Assembly: GCF_047511655.1 (NCBI RefSeq)
Contig: NC_133391.1
Coordinates: forward strand, 120,474,384 to 120,538,383
Length of the DNA stretch: 64,000 nt
Source: Castor canadensis
Taxonomy: Eukaryota; Chordata; Mammalia; Rodentia; Castoridae
Direction: 5' to 3'
Part shown: positions 1 through 24,895 of the stretch, in pieces
Numbering within the stretch: position 1 is the first letter of the stretch
Layout of the letters: each line of letters starts with the position of its first letter
Made by a program: the position numbers and the translations under genes
The notes under the pieces: generated by a model
Databases searched by the model: none
What the model saw: the letters and a program-made list of their open reading frames with translations, nothing else
Told to the model about the DNA's origin: nothing

Positions 1-285
1 GAACATCATTCTGAGTGAGGTTAGCCTGGCCCAAAAGACCAAAAATCGTATGTTCTCCCTCATATGTGGACATTAGATCAAGGGCAAACACAACAATGGG
101 ATTGGACTTTGAGCACATGATAAAAGCGAGAGCACACAAGGGAGGGGTGAGGATAGGTAAGACACCTAAAAAATTAGCTAGCATTTGTTGCCCTCAACGC
201 AGAGAAACTAAAGCAGATACCTTAAAAGCAACTGAGGCCAATAGGAAAAGGGGACCAGGAACCAGAGAAAAGGTTAGATCAAAAA

Positions 286-413
286 GAATTAACCTAGGGG
301 GGCTGAGGAAGTGGCTCAGTGGTAGAGTGCTTGCCTAGTATGCCCAAGGCCCTGGGTTCAAACCCCAGCACTGCAAAAAAAAAAAAAAAAAAAAAAAAAA
401 GAATTAACCTAGG
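286..413 (+). mobile_element. ID SINE with intact target-site duplication
   Basis: An ID-type SINE (GTGGCTCAGTGGTAGAGTGC ... GGTTCAAACCCCAGCACTGC, about 299-374) with an A tail of 26. It is flanked by perfect 13-base repeats GAATTAACCTAGG at 286-298 and 401-413. The A and B boxes are tRNA-Ala-like. This looks like a young L1-mobilised insertion. Sequence 1-285 before it holds no gene I recognise. Confidence 0.9.
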
Positions 414-561
414 AGGTAACACACACGCACAGGAAATTAATGTGAGTCAACTTCCTGTATAGCTATCCTTATCTCAACCAGCAAAAACCCTTGTTCCTTC
501 CTATTATTGCTTATATTCTCTCTACAACAAAATTAGAAATAAGGGCAAAATAGTTTCTGCT

Positions 562-696
562 GGGTACTGAGGGGGTGGGGGGGAGAGGGAGGGGGCAGAG
601 TGGGTGGTAAGGGAGGGGGTGGGGGCAGGGGGGAGAAATGACCCAAGCCTTGTATGCACATATGAATAATAAAATAATAATAAATAAATAAACAGA
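562..696 (+). mobile_element. L1-type 3' tail, G-rich, copy 1
   Basis: A G-run tract (GGGAGGGGGTGGGGGCAGGG) followed by GAGAAATGACCCAAGCCTTG, ATGCACATATGAATAATAAA and an A/T-rich tail. Two further copies occur in this window (40590-40671, and 29616-29689 on minus). A 5'-truncated retroposon ending in poly(A) with a G-rich 3' UTR fits the L1 3' end; the family name was not verified. Confidence 0.7.
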
Positions 697-3044
697 ACTG
701 GTTCTATATGTTACTAATTATTTTTCTACTTTACAGTAAGTGCACAATTTGCATACTTGTCTACTGGCCCATGGTAATGATGAATGCCATATAAAAGAGT
801 AAGAACAAAAACTCAATTCTTTCTATTAACTATAATCTTCCCAGGGCAAGGAATAGTATTTTTCTTTTTAACTCTTAGTACATCTGAAACATAAATATTA
901 AAATTACCTACTTAAGAAAACATTGTGTGATTCTCGGTGCCAGGGCTCAGGCGTGAAATCCTAGTTACTTGAGAAGCAGAAATCAGGAGGATTGAGGTTT
1001 GAGGCCAGCCCAGTCAAAAAGCAAGACCCTAGCTACAAATACCCAACACAAGCAAGGGCTGGTAGATTGGCGTGCACAAGTTGTAGAGCACCTGCTTAGC
1101 AAAGGTGAGGCCCTAAATTCAAACCCCAGCGCCACCAAAAAAAAAAAACATGTGCAAAGTTCTGAGTTCAAGCCTCACCACTAAAAAGAAGGGGAAAAAA
1201 AGTTAGAACAAAATAAATGTTATTTTAACCACATGTAGCAGTAAGAAGAGCAACACTTCTGTGGTGGCCAAGTTAATAAAATAAGAAACTAAGAACAATT
1301 TCATATATATTCACAAATAATTCATATCGGCTTTAAGACCTGCTAAAGTAAAGGTGAAAAATCTTAATGCTGTAACCAGTAATTATGACTGCACTATTAT
1401 TTTCTTCAGTGCATGAAACAACTAGTATTTTTATACTTGATCTTAACCAAAATGCCAAGAAGTGATGGAATTAATATTTTTATAAGTGAAATGAGACTTG
1501 TGATGGAGAAATGTCTAGGAAAAGAAGACTGGACAACAAAACAGGAAAGTCAATGAGCTCTATTTCACTTCTTTTGCTCTGTAGAAAACACTGCCCAGTC
1601 AGGTACCGGTGACTCATGCCTATAATCCTAGCTACTTAAAAGGCAGAGATCAGGATGGATCCTAGTTCGAGCCAACCGGGGCAAATAGTTCGAGAATCTC
1701 GAAAAACTCAACACAAAAACAGGCTGGTGTAGTGGTTCAAGGTGCAGGGCCCAAGTTCAAGCCCCAGCACCTCAAAAGAAAAAAGCAAACACTGATTAAT
1801 CCATAGTTCCCTCTTATCGTTTCCTCTCTTTAAATCCTTTGTAAATGCATATAACAATCCTGAATTGAGCAATTTTAACCTAAACTATACTTAGCATTAA
1901 AAAGGTTTTTCTTAATTAGAAATTGAAAAAATACATTTTCTTAACACTCTAGCATAAATCTAGAAAATTCTAGCTTTGCACCTGGCGTTTGAATTTCCTC
2001 CTTGGCTAACAAGGACAAACCAAGAATGCTTAACTTGGGCTACAGGTATAGCTCAGTGGTAGAGCACTTGTCTAAGCCCTGAGTTCAATTCCCAGGAATG
2101 CAAGGAGCGGGGTGAGAGGGGGAGGGATGAGAATTCAACTACAGTTATGAGGTATTTGTTAGATAATGCTCCTGTCTGGAAGAAAAAGAATTAAAAGCTG
2201 GAGGTGAGAGTAGTCAGGGGAAGCAATCTGGGCTGATAAGTATTCTATCAATGGTAAGTCACACTTCACTTTTAAGACAGGGCTAAAAGGGTAAAGAAAG
2301 AAGTCATTGGAGCTGGTGGAGTGGCTCAAGTGGCAGAGCATCTGCATAGAAAGACTGAGGGCCTTAGTTCAAACCACAGTACCACCACCAACAAAAAAAA
2401 ATAAGTCATTGGAAAACTGTTTTTTCAGAGCCACCTGATTCATTTCATCTTTGTCAACGTTACTATGATTTTTGCCTTTTTTCTATATTTAATAGTACAT
2501 GAAGATTTTTTTGTTATAGTAAACCTTTTGATAGCAATTCTCATTTGTATGTTATTCATACATTTTACATGTAAATTACATAAATGTAGACTCACAGCTC
2601 CTGAAAGAAAAACAAAATTAAATAATTTACTTGAGATCTGAGAAAAAGTAGAGTCACCAGTAGGCAATAGCTACTTTGCATGAGAATGATACTCTCTGAC
2701 CCCATCACATTCCAATCCCATCCTGAGAACTGACACACTGAACAACAGGCCTTCTAAGAGGTAGGACCTGTGATTAAGCTACAACTGACATCTTTCTCTT
2801 TTTTCTATTTTTTTTTTCATTCAAAAATGTTCAGCCTTTTCTTTGAGTGGGGTTATAAACATTATTTCAAAATTAAGGCTGTGGTTGTGGTTATTTTGTA
2901 CCAGCTTTGCAAACTTTAGGTCACTAATTACAATAGATACCGGACACTATTGCTTTGATAGCAATGATAAGCCACTAAAAACACACACAAAAATTTACAA
3001 TTCTTTTTAGGCAATTATTATTTGGGCATTTCAGTGCATCATAC
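697..3044. repeat. RAD17 intron with B1-ID and ID SINEs
   Basis: B1-ID composite SINEs on plus at 927-1150 and 1598-1785; ID-type SINEs on plus at 2037-2104 and 2311-2402. The rest is AT-rich intron. I looked for the next RAD17 coding exon on minus and did not find one. Confidence 0.75.
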
Positions 3045-3148
3045 CTTTGTGGAAGATACCTTTGGTCTAAGAAAAGTTTTTGACATTATAGACTTTAATA
3101 GTTTCCATCCGTAGTACACAACCTGCAGTACATTAAAGTATAATTCAC
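3045..3148 (-). CDS. RAD17: RAD17 start-codon exon (partial gene)
   Basis: RAD17 is the AAA+ subunit that replaces RFC1 in the clamp loader that places the 9-1-1 checkpoint clamp on damaged DNA in the nucleus. Read on the minus strand, the exon carries ATG at 3086-3084 followed by MSKTFLRPKVSSTK, the N-terminus known for mammalian RAD17. A GT donor follows at 3044-3043, so the coding part is 3086-3045 (14 codons, phase 0). The 5' boundary at 3148 is set by a strong acceptor: a C/T-rich tract over 3151-3170 and then AG at 3150-3149. The 62 bases before ATG are untranslated leader if MSKTF is the start. They are open in the same frame, so the boundary alone does not fix the start. The next coding exon, which holds the TDWVDPSFDDF region in relatives, was not found down to position 1, so the rest of the gene lies to the left of the window. 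Confidence 0.9.
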
Positions 3149-4130
3149 CTGGGGAGGAGGGGGAAGAAAAACACCTCCAATTAAAAACTGTAAGTTCAGA
3201 ATTACAGTTATTGGTATATACTGACATAATCAACAACATAATAAAGGCTCAACATTACTGACAGAAAACATAGTAAACATAGGAGAACAAATCAAAATAA
3301 GACATTTTTTACTTTTATTGATTACAACCTTATCAAATAACGTATCTGTGGTGGCATAAATGGAAAACTTTTCACATGAACTCAACGTATTAAGAGAAAA
3401 CAAAGCCATATATTTGTGTACTTACCTTCTGTCATAAAGAAAAATAGGGAAAAATATAATTTCAGCAGTTTTCATGCTTATAATTAAAGTATCTTTTTTC
3501 AAATTACAGTCGCAAATTAGCTTTTCAATTCCAAATTAAAAAAAAAATTACAATGAAATCAGACTTATCAGTAACTTTGAACAAAGAATTTAAATTCTAC
3601 CTCAATAAATCTTTCCTATAATTGCCTTCCTAATTTGAACATCTAATTAGACAACTTCATGGCAACACTATGTTCTTCAACTTTCAATATTCTTAAATGT
3701 TTCTGCAAACTGGTGAATTCAATAACGTTAAATTAGCCACAAGTTTTTTAAGCCTACAAACCCATATATTGGAAGCGGCAACCACTATTTCAGAGTTTGT
3801 AGGTACACACACAAGTCTATAGAGCAAACACTCCCACACAACTGAAAACAAATCCTTCACCTCTCACCTACAAAATAGTTCACGATAAGAGATTTTGAGA
3901 TTTCAAACAGGTACAGAGAAAGAAAAAAAAAAAAACAAAACCTATCTACTTGAGTAAATATAGTTGGCAGGTCGCAGTAAAAGACGCTCACTCTTGCTAA
4001 GGTCAAGACTCCAGTCACTCACTGAAAACAAGACTGACAACCACCTCCTTTAAAAACGAGATAACTGTCTCTGATAATATCAGGCTCCTGAACTAAGATG
4101 TCAGAGATAGAAGACACCTTCAAGACTATT
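3149..4130. other. RAD17 5' intron, unannotated
   Basis: AT-rich sequence with no recognised repeat. The only notable site is a minus-strand acceptor/donor pair at 3421-3445 (see findings). Confidence 0.5.
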
Positions 4131-4397
4131 TATAGCAGACCCGCCACCACCCCACCTTGCGCAGGGGACACTAAGCTCAGACATTCGTTCAAGGTAGCCC
4201 TGCCATCTGCCGGGAGCCTGGTTAAGTTCTCAAGTCTGACTCAGAACGAGGCTCTGCACCCCCGTCCTTCTCATCTCTAGATGTGATGGGCGGGTCAGGA
4301 GGAGGAGGGACGAGGGCCCGGGAAGGCATAAGGTTGAGGTGCCCTCGCGTCCGTAAGACATGTAATACAAATACAGCCGCTGCCGCGTCGGCCTTAC

Positions 4398-4700
4398 TTT
4401 CCAGGAGCTGCATCCCCTCGTGGGCGGAGTGGAGCGGTGGAGCCCAGGCTCTACTCCTGGTGGAAGAAGAGCCACCTTGCCCTTTCCCGGCTCAGCTCCT
4501 AGCCTCCGGGAGGTCCAGCCTCCTTGGGGTCCTTCCAGATCTGCCGGCGCTTCCGCGACGCAGCCGAAGGGAGGGGACGCCAGAGGAGTGTCCGACTTAG
4601 GCGTCCATCCTACTGCCTGACCCCAAGTACGGATAAGAACTGTGCCCCTAGTTTCCACTATGCGATGGAAGCGTGTAATAGAAGGCCAAGTAAACAACAG
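4398..4700 (-). other. RAD17: candidate RAD17 non-coding first exon
   Basis: On the minus strand inside the CpG island there is a good splice donor, AAA then GTAAGG, with the exon edge at 4398. It lies about 1.25 kb upstream of the RAD17 start-codon exon and in the right orientation. The upstream limit near 4700 is only the presumed transcription start zone. This is an inference from donor strength and position; other donors in the island cannot be excluded. Confidence 0.35.
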
Positions 4701-4858
4701 ATAGTGACTGGGCATCGGAGGTGGGTCGGCAGCGCGGCGACGGTCTCGAGGACCTGGGCGGGCGGCTGGCGCTTGCAGCGGCCCGCCGCTTCCGGCTCCT
4801 CCCTGGAGTGCTTTAGGCGCGTGAGCTGAGCGCCGGGAGCCGTGGCTGTGTGAGGAGT

Positions 4859-17957
<13,099 letters not shown>

Positions 17958-20900
17958 CCTATAAGACTGGCCATATTACAGTCACTCTTGTTGATAGTTT
18001 TCTGTCCATTTCATAGAAATTGCCCAAATATCAGTTTAAAAAAAAAGATTAAAACTATATTGTAGGCCTGGCAGGTAGATAATGTAAAGGTTTTGCCTGG
18101 GTTTCTTTTTCTCCATGAGAAAGCTAAACATAATGAATATAATATTAAGGTTTGAGAGTAAAAACTGTCATTTAATGCTTCATTTGTGAAATACTCTGAA
18201 TGGGTAGTTTTTAAGTTCATTACAGAAGAAAATGCAGATGATCTCTTAAAAAGTAAGCTAAAACATCAGAGTATCACTTTTCCTTACAAAAATTAGAAGA
18301 GGCAGTATTTGTATGTAAAATTCAGAAGGTACAAAATGGTATACTGAAGGGTTGGTTTCCCTTCTAGGCCACACCGGTCTCCATGCACGCTAGGTCACTT
18401 TAAGAAATAATGTTACTGGTTTCTGTATATCTTTTTAAGAGTTTAAATGCTAATATGGCATGTGTGTATATATTTTTTAAAAAGAATATAGTAGCACACC
18501 TTGCACCCTTTTTTTTTGGTGGTACTAGGCTTTGAACTCAGGGCCTCATGCTTGCTAGGCAAGCATTCTACCACTTGAGCTGCTCCACCAGCATTTTTTT
18601 CCAATTGGGTATATTCAAGATAGGGTCTTGTGAACTATTTATCCAAGCTGTCTTTGAACTGTAATCCTCCTGATCTCTGCCTCCGGAATAGCTAGGATTA
18701 CAGGCATGAGCTATTGGCACGGGCTCCATGAACACTCTACCTTTTTTCATTTAATATATTTGGAGATTATTTTATCTCAGAAAGTATAGACTCCCATATT
18801 ATCTTTTTTTTTTTTTTTTTTAGGTAATTCATACAATAAAATCACTGTCTTAAAGTGTAAAATGGGTGGGGGTATGACTCAGTGGTAGAGTGCATGTTTA
18901 ACATGTATGAAGACCTGAGTTTGATCATCACACCATGTACGAGTCACTGGTTTTAGCATACCACCACTAATCACACGTTTTTAGCCTCTTGCAGTCGCTA
19001 ATCTATATTCTGTCTCTGAACTTGCCTATTCTGAACATTTCACATAAATGGAGTCAAAAATGTGGCCTTTTGTGTCTAGTTTCTTTCATGTAGTATGTTT
19101 TCAAGGTTCATCCATGTTGTAGCATGAATTACCACCTTGCTCTTTTTTATGGCCAAATAATATTCCATTATATGGACCACATTTTGTCTGTTCATCCCAT
19201 CACTTTACTTGTAGCCACTCTTTGTCTTACAAGGTAGCATACTTCATAGTAGCATACTGTGAACATTCATGTACGTGTTTTTATGCAGATTTATGTTTTC
19301 AGTTTTTTGGATATATACCCAGGAGGGAAATTTCTGGGTTATAGAGCAACTATGTTTAACATATTCACAAGGTCATGCACTGTCACCACTAGTTTTGGAA
19401 CATTTTGTAACACATTTTGAGGGGAACCTGTGCATGCTAGGTAAGTGCTCTAATACTGAACTATACCCCCAAAATGCCAAACTTTCCCAAAGTGGTTGCC
19501 CCATCTTATGTTCCTACCATCGATACATTACAGACCCAATTTCTCCACATCCTCATCAACACTTTCTTTTTATAGCCATAATTTCTCACTTGATTTCATT
19601 ACATTTCTCTAATGACCAGTGATGTTGAAATTTTTTTTTTCCTTTTTTTAAATTTTGAAACTTAGCCTTAGCCCAGACTGCTTCACATTCCTTATCCCCT
19701 CTTCTGCCTCCCACCACACCTAACTGGTGTTGAACTTAGCTTCCTTTGGAGTCTTAAGTTTTAAGATTCATATTATCTTTTCATGTTTTTGGGTGCATAT
19801 TAATTGTACAATGTGTATGGGGGTTCATTGTTATATTTCTGTACATTTACAGAATATACTTTGATCATATTCAGTCTCTTTCTTACTATTTTTTGTTGGC
19901 AGCACTGGGCTTTCAACTCAGGGCCTCACGCTTGCTAGGGAGTTGTTCTTATGGCTTGAGCCACTCAGCCAGCTCTTTTTTTTGTGATGGGTTTTTTCAA
20001 GATCGGGTATCCAACTGTTTGCCCAGGCTGCCTTTGAACTGCATTCCTCCTGATCTCTGCCTCCAAAGTAGCTATGATTGCAGGTGTGAGCCTCTGACGG
20101 TGGCCCTTTCTTGTAATAATTCAAATGGATTTCATCATGACTTTTCCATACCTGCCAACCATATACTTCCACCATCTTTACTTCTTGATGTCTTTCCCCT
20201 TCCTACTTCCTGCTGGTTCTCTCCCCCTCTTGTAGTCCTCCATTTAAACTTGTCTTTCTCTTTAGCTTTCCCTTCTGCATCTGAGAGAAAACAGGCAGTA
20301 TTTGTCTTTGAGTATAGTTTGTTTCACTTAACATGATTACCTTTGGTTCCATCCACTTTCCTATAAATGACCTAATTTCGTTCTTTACCACTGAATTATA
20401 TCCCATAGTGTGTGTGTATATAGATCTATCTTTCTATCTATCTATATATATATATATATATAAATATATATCACATTTTCTTTATCCATTCACCTGTTGA
20501 TGGGTACCTGTAGGATTCCCAATTTTTTAAATGTTTGTAGAGGATGTGCCATGATTGACTTAATCAGTTTCCTAATGGACATTTAGATTGCTTTCAGATT
20601 TTTACTATTACAAACGATGCAAGAATGATGAGTAACATTTAATCCTAACTCAGGAGGCAGAGATCAGGAGGATCGCGATTTGAAGCAAGCCCAGGCAGAT
20701 AGTTTGAGAGCCCCTATCTCAAAAAAACCCAACTCAAAAAAAAAGCTTGTGGAGTGGCTCAAGGTGTAGGCCCCGAGTTCAAGCCCCAGAACCGGGGTGG
20801 GGGGGGGCAGGAATCCGAATCCAGACAAACACCCTTCGAGGTAGGTTACACAGAAGTTAGGTGATTGTTGTTTTTGTATGTGCAAGAGTCCACGTACATC

Positions 20901-21440
20901 ATCACTGTGGAGGCAAGGCCTCCCAAGGTATGTTCAATTCTAAGTCTGGTTTTCTTAATATTTTTCTTTTTTTTTTCCGGCAGTCCTGGGCTTTGCAACC
21001 AGGGCGTTGCCCTTGCTAGACTGCTGCCCTAACACTTGAGCCACACCTCTGACCCTTAAGTCTGGTTTTCCATGTACTTAAGTATGTTTACTTTGGGGGA
21101 GTGGACACTTAGGGGAAACTGTAGGCTGAATGGATCTGGAGTAGAAGTTTATTACTGCTAAGAGAAGCGTTTAGGTGGTGTGGTTCATGCCTGCAATCCC
21201 AGCTACTTCGGAGGCTCTCAATCAAAAACTGGGCGCGGTGCAGGAGGCAGTTGTGGTTCCAGCTATTCAGGAGCCACAAAGGTAGGAGGATTACACTCGG
21301 GAGGCTGGTCCGGAGCAAAACCATGACACCCTATCGGAAAATGACTCAACGAAAAAAGGCTGGGGGGGTGGTTCAAGTGGCACCCTTACCTGAGTTCAAG
21401 CCCCAGCACCACCAAACAAACAAAAAAACGTGTTTAGTCT
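17958..21440. repeat. AK6-CCDC125 intergenic repeats
   Basis: SINEs: B1-ID composites at 18509-18727 (-), 19893-20106 (-), 20645-20800 (+) and 21168-21425 (+); ID-like at 18864-18938 (+) and 20968-21055 (-). L1 3'-UTR-like stretches are at 19060-19330 (CCAAATAATATTCCATTATA) and about 19740-19890 with 20107-20640 (TTTATCCATTCACCTGTTGA), the latter split by the 19893 SINE. A (TA)n run is at 20442-20470. No gene was seen. Confidence 0.7.
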
Positions 21441-22700
21441 TTATTTGTAAGCCAGACCCAGGCGAGTTTCTGAGCACTGGAATTCGGGGTGGCTACGGCA
21501 AAGTGCGGGTGGAGGAGCAGCACCCGGGTCCCTGCGCGGCCATGCGGTCCCGGACCAGGTCTGGTCCTCGGTCACGCGCACCTGTCTCGCAGGTGCCTGG
21601 AGACGGCGGCGGGCCCGCCCAGCCGCACAAGCGACGCTCATCTCGTCCTGCCCTGCTTGGGTCTCACGCCATCACCCGGCCGCTGCGGTCCCCGCGGCCT
21701 CCGGAGAAAGCGGAGGCGGACGACTTAATTCAGCCGCCCGGGGGCCCGAGTGGTGGCTGGGATAGCTGCGGCCCTTCCGGTCACGTGGCCCAAGAACGCG
21801 CGGCGCGCCACGCAGGGCTCTGCGCGCGGGGGGGCGGGGGGGCTCGCCGGGTGGGCGGGGCCTGGCGCGGGCCGCGGGAGCGCGAGCGGTGTCGGAGCCG
21901 CGGCGCGGACTCCCGGGTGCCCTGCAGGTGCTGGTGTGGCCGCACCGGCAGGCTGGTTCGCTTCCCTGACGCCGGGCTAGGGGCCTCGCCCGACGTGGAA
22001 AACGTAACCGTACATTTGTGAGGCCCTGGCTCTGTTCCTCCCGCCTGTGCTGTTTTTACCTATGGACGTGGACCCTGGGAAGCGCAGCGCACCGCAGGCC
22101 AGGTAGCATCCGGGCTCCGTCCTCGTCAGTCCGCTTTAGTTGATGGCGTGCCCCGGTGTCAGGTCCTCAGTAACGCCGACTCTCGAGGAGTTTGAGTAGA
22201 GGATACAGAGGAGCTTTAAATACTACCTTTGCCACTTACTCAACCCCAGTTACTCTGAAACAGCCATTGTTCACTGACGGGTTCCAGTTGTCTTGGCCAA
22301 GCTCAGTAGGAAGTGCGCGTGTTTGGCCAACCTGTTTGTTTGGGCAGGGTGGGCGGGCTGTGGTGCAGACGCCTGTAGCACACGTCTCCCGCGGGAACTT
22401 GGCGGGAAGTCTTTCGGGCCTCCCCATCACATCCCTGGGGGACGCCTGTGTGTGGGACTAGCAGGAGCTCGGTCCCGCACAGGCAGTCGGACCCGAGGGC
22501 AGGAAGGTAGGAAGGGCTATTTAAAAGGGCCCTACAGAGCGGGGCCGGCCTAGGGAGAGCGGAAATCACGTCAGGCCGGTGGGCGTCAGGAGGGCTCCCG
22601 GCTGGAGTGCGGGCCTGAGAGGAGAAGGCATTCCGGGACGGAGGATGGCATCCTCAGAGGCGCGGAGGGGACCCAGGGAGTCCTGACGGGTGGAACAAGA
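21440..22700 (+). promoter_or_regulatory. CCDC125: CpG island, presumed CCDC125 promoter and first exon
   Basis: A second CpG-dense, GC-rich block, about 8.5-9.5 kb upstream of the first CCDC125 coding exon. Upstream elements include CTTCCGG (21774-21780, ETS) directly followed by CACGTG (21782-21787, E-box), and GC boxes such as GGGCGGGGCC (21853-21862). Possible donors of a non-coding first exon are CCAG then GTAGCA (GT at 22103) and GAAG then GTAGGA (GT at 22507). Which is used, and where transcription starts, cannot be decided here. Several long frames across this block are GC artefacts. Confidence 0.75.
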
Positions 22701-22879
22701 CGTGAGATCTGGAGCCACGTAGAAAACAGGGTGGCATATACTTTAATTATATATGCCATGGAATTATTAGATGTGTGTTTGGAGATTAGTGACTTGGTGG
22801 CAGTGTGAAGGATCGTACTAGAACCGGTGAAGCTCCAGGGAGGAGGTCTTCAAAAGGGAGGAAGTCCCTGCCCCTTGGG

Positions 22880-23470
22880 TACCAGGTTCATGGTGTCGCA
22901 AAAAAACGAATTTTAAGAGTCCAAGAAAGTTTATTAATAAAGCAAAGCAAAGGAAAAATAGAAAGCAGTGCACAGCCCAGTCACGGGTGCGGGCACATCT
23001 GATGGCAGGTGCAATGGGTGTTTTAACATCTGGGGTGTTTATGGTGAAGTGGGTTGGGGGTTTGGTTCAAATTTGCCTTAGGATGAGTACACCCCTTTTT
23101 CTCAACACCTGTATTTAATCATTCCCGGGCCCCGAGATTTCAAGATTGGCCTGCTCATTAAATTTGGGTCACTATGATATAGATGTCAGAGCATTCTGTC
23201 AAACAAAGGATGGGTCCTGCCAGGTGTTCCCTTCTAGAGAGGTGTCCATCCTCCAGACAAATATTTTTCTTTGCAAACTCTTTTTTGTGCAAAGAGGACA
23301 CATAACACCAAATGTTTTTTCTAGAGCCCACTAATTATTTGGGCAGGTGGGCAAAGTCAGAGAGAGAGAACTGCTCTTTTTGCCTTTTCCTAAATATTGA
23401 AGCTTCTTGAAGGAGTGTAAGGCTTAAAGCAAAGCAAATAGTGTTTGTGCTTTTAATAAAGCTATTCATA
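22880..23470. other. possible solo-LTR-like block
   Basis: A segment between the CpG island and unique sequence, with TTTATTAATAAAGCAAAGCA near its left end and tracts unlike the SINE/L1 types nearby. The layout could be a minus-strand LTR fragment. No coding remnant was seen; the family is not assigned. Confidence 0.25.
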
Positions 23471-24770
23471 ATACAGTTTTTATCTTTGTATTCCTAGTTG
23501 CTGTTTTCTTTGCCTCTTTTTCTCCGGTCTATCCTGCTTCAGGATGCCTTTGGGTAAATCAATTAAAGAACTACTGATTTAGACTGGGAGAAATAACAAG
23601 AAGTTCAACCAGGGCAGTGAAGTTAATGTGCACAAAATAGTAAGGTTTTTGGAAATATTTTTGGATCTAGAGGATTTGACAACTGAGTGCATGTGAGGAC
23701 CAGAGAGAAAAAAACAATTGGAAAGTTGTGCACCTGAATGTCTTGTAGCATGGTTGGTGTACTGCAAAAATAGAGGAGTCAGGGTTGGGGAGCAGAGAGG
23801 ATAATGGTTTTGTTTGAACAAGGTGTGTTTGCATCGCTGGCAGGATATTCAGAGTGTTAAGAGTTTCCACTGCCAAACATTCACAGAAGGGACAGGAAGA
23901 GGAAAAGGAGTCTGCGGGGCAGAGAGGAGGCAGTTAGGGACAAAGGAGGAGGATCTGATTTCTCCTGGTGTTGAGGAGCTGGTGTCCAGGGGCCTGGTGT
24001 GGGGAGTTAAAGGTGTCACAGCTTCTGCAGATGTGAAGGAAGCTGAGGAATGTGGCAGATCTCAGATTGAGTTCAAACCTCAGCACAGAGAGAGGGAGGG
24101 AGAGATTTAAAAGTTTAAAAGGCTAGATGGTGGTTCAAATGTTAGTCATCTGTCATTTTTCAAAGAGCCGTTTGCATGGAAAAGTAGGAAGACTACTGAA
24201 ATCTATTCATTCTGTGTCCTTTCCCAGTGACCAGAGGACTTGGCAAGGAGCCAGGTATGTTTCTAGTGCTGGCTATACTTCACCCCCCTGAGTGATTTGG
24301 GGCAAGTCATGCACACCTGGATGGAATAGGAAACCACATCTCTAAGTAGAACCAAAAAGACCATTTTATTCCTAGCAAGACCTAACAGGTTAACACTAAT
24401 TCCATGGAGTACACTTTGAAAAATGCTTATACAGAAACAAGTTTAGAGCTCTAAAGAACCAAAAGCTTGTATTTAATCCCTCATTTGATAAGTAAACAAT
24501 GCTTGTAGTGAGAGGGGACTCACTATGTTTCCCAGGTTGGTCTTGAACGTGGGCTTAAGTGATCCTTCTGCCCGCATGTGCCCCAGTGAGCATCTACAGT
24601 AGTTATACTCAAGCTCATTTTAGAGATAAAACAGGCCCTGAGATGTAACTCAGTGACTTGTCCAGAGTCAAAGAGTGACAAATGATGAGCGAGATTTGAA
24701 CCCAGACCTCTTGAGGCGCTGCCTTCTCTGTTCCACATCTTCCTGCTTCCCTAGTCATCAACATTGAAAG
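23471..24770. repeat. CCDC125 intron 1, mostly unique, MIR remnant
   Basis: 24610-24720 (GTCCAGAGTCAAAGAGTGAC, GAGATTTGAACCCAGACCTC) has the conserved core of an ancient MIR SINE. The rest shows nothing I can name. Confidence 0.5.
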
Positions 24771-24895
24771 GGGCTGGAGGCTCCTGCCTCACAAGTTTGA
24801 AGCCTTGAGTTCAACCCCCAGTACCGTCAAAACAGAGAAAAAGAGAGGGGGTGGGGCAGGGGAGGGAGAGAAAGAGAGAGATGTGTTTAAAAGTA

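Noticed and set aside
15-338. 107-codon open frame on plus at the left edge
   Set aside because: It ends inside an ID SINE, has no recognisable domain, and lies in what should be a RAD17 intron on the other strand.
299-381. tRNA-like sequence with A and B boxes
   Set aside because: This and the many similar copies are ID SINEs derived from tRNA-Ala. They end in A tails, lack an intact cloverleaf and are flanked by duplications, so they are not tRNA genes.
4230-4715. 161-codon open frame on minus in the first CpG island
   Set aside because: It overlaps the presumed RAD17 leader, but the protein resembles nothing known and the GC content explains the lack of stops. RAD17 starts later, at 3086.
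19893-20336. 147-codon open frame on plus
   Set aside because: Antisense of a B1-ID SINE followed by L1-like sequence. No family resemblance beyond repeats.
21251-22021. 256-codon open frame on plus across the second CpG island
   Set aside because: It starts in a SINE and runs through GC-rich promoter sequence where stops are rare. The composition is Arg/Gly/Pro-rich, with no domain and several overlapping frames of similar length.
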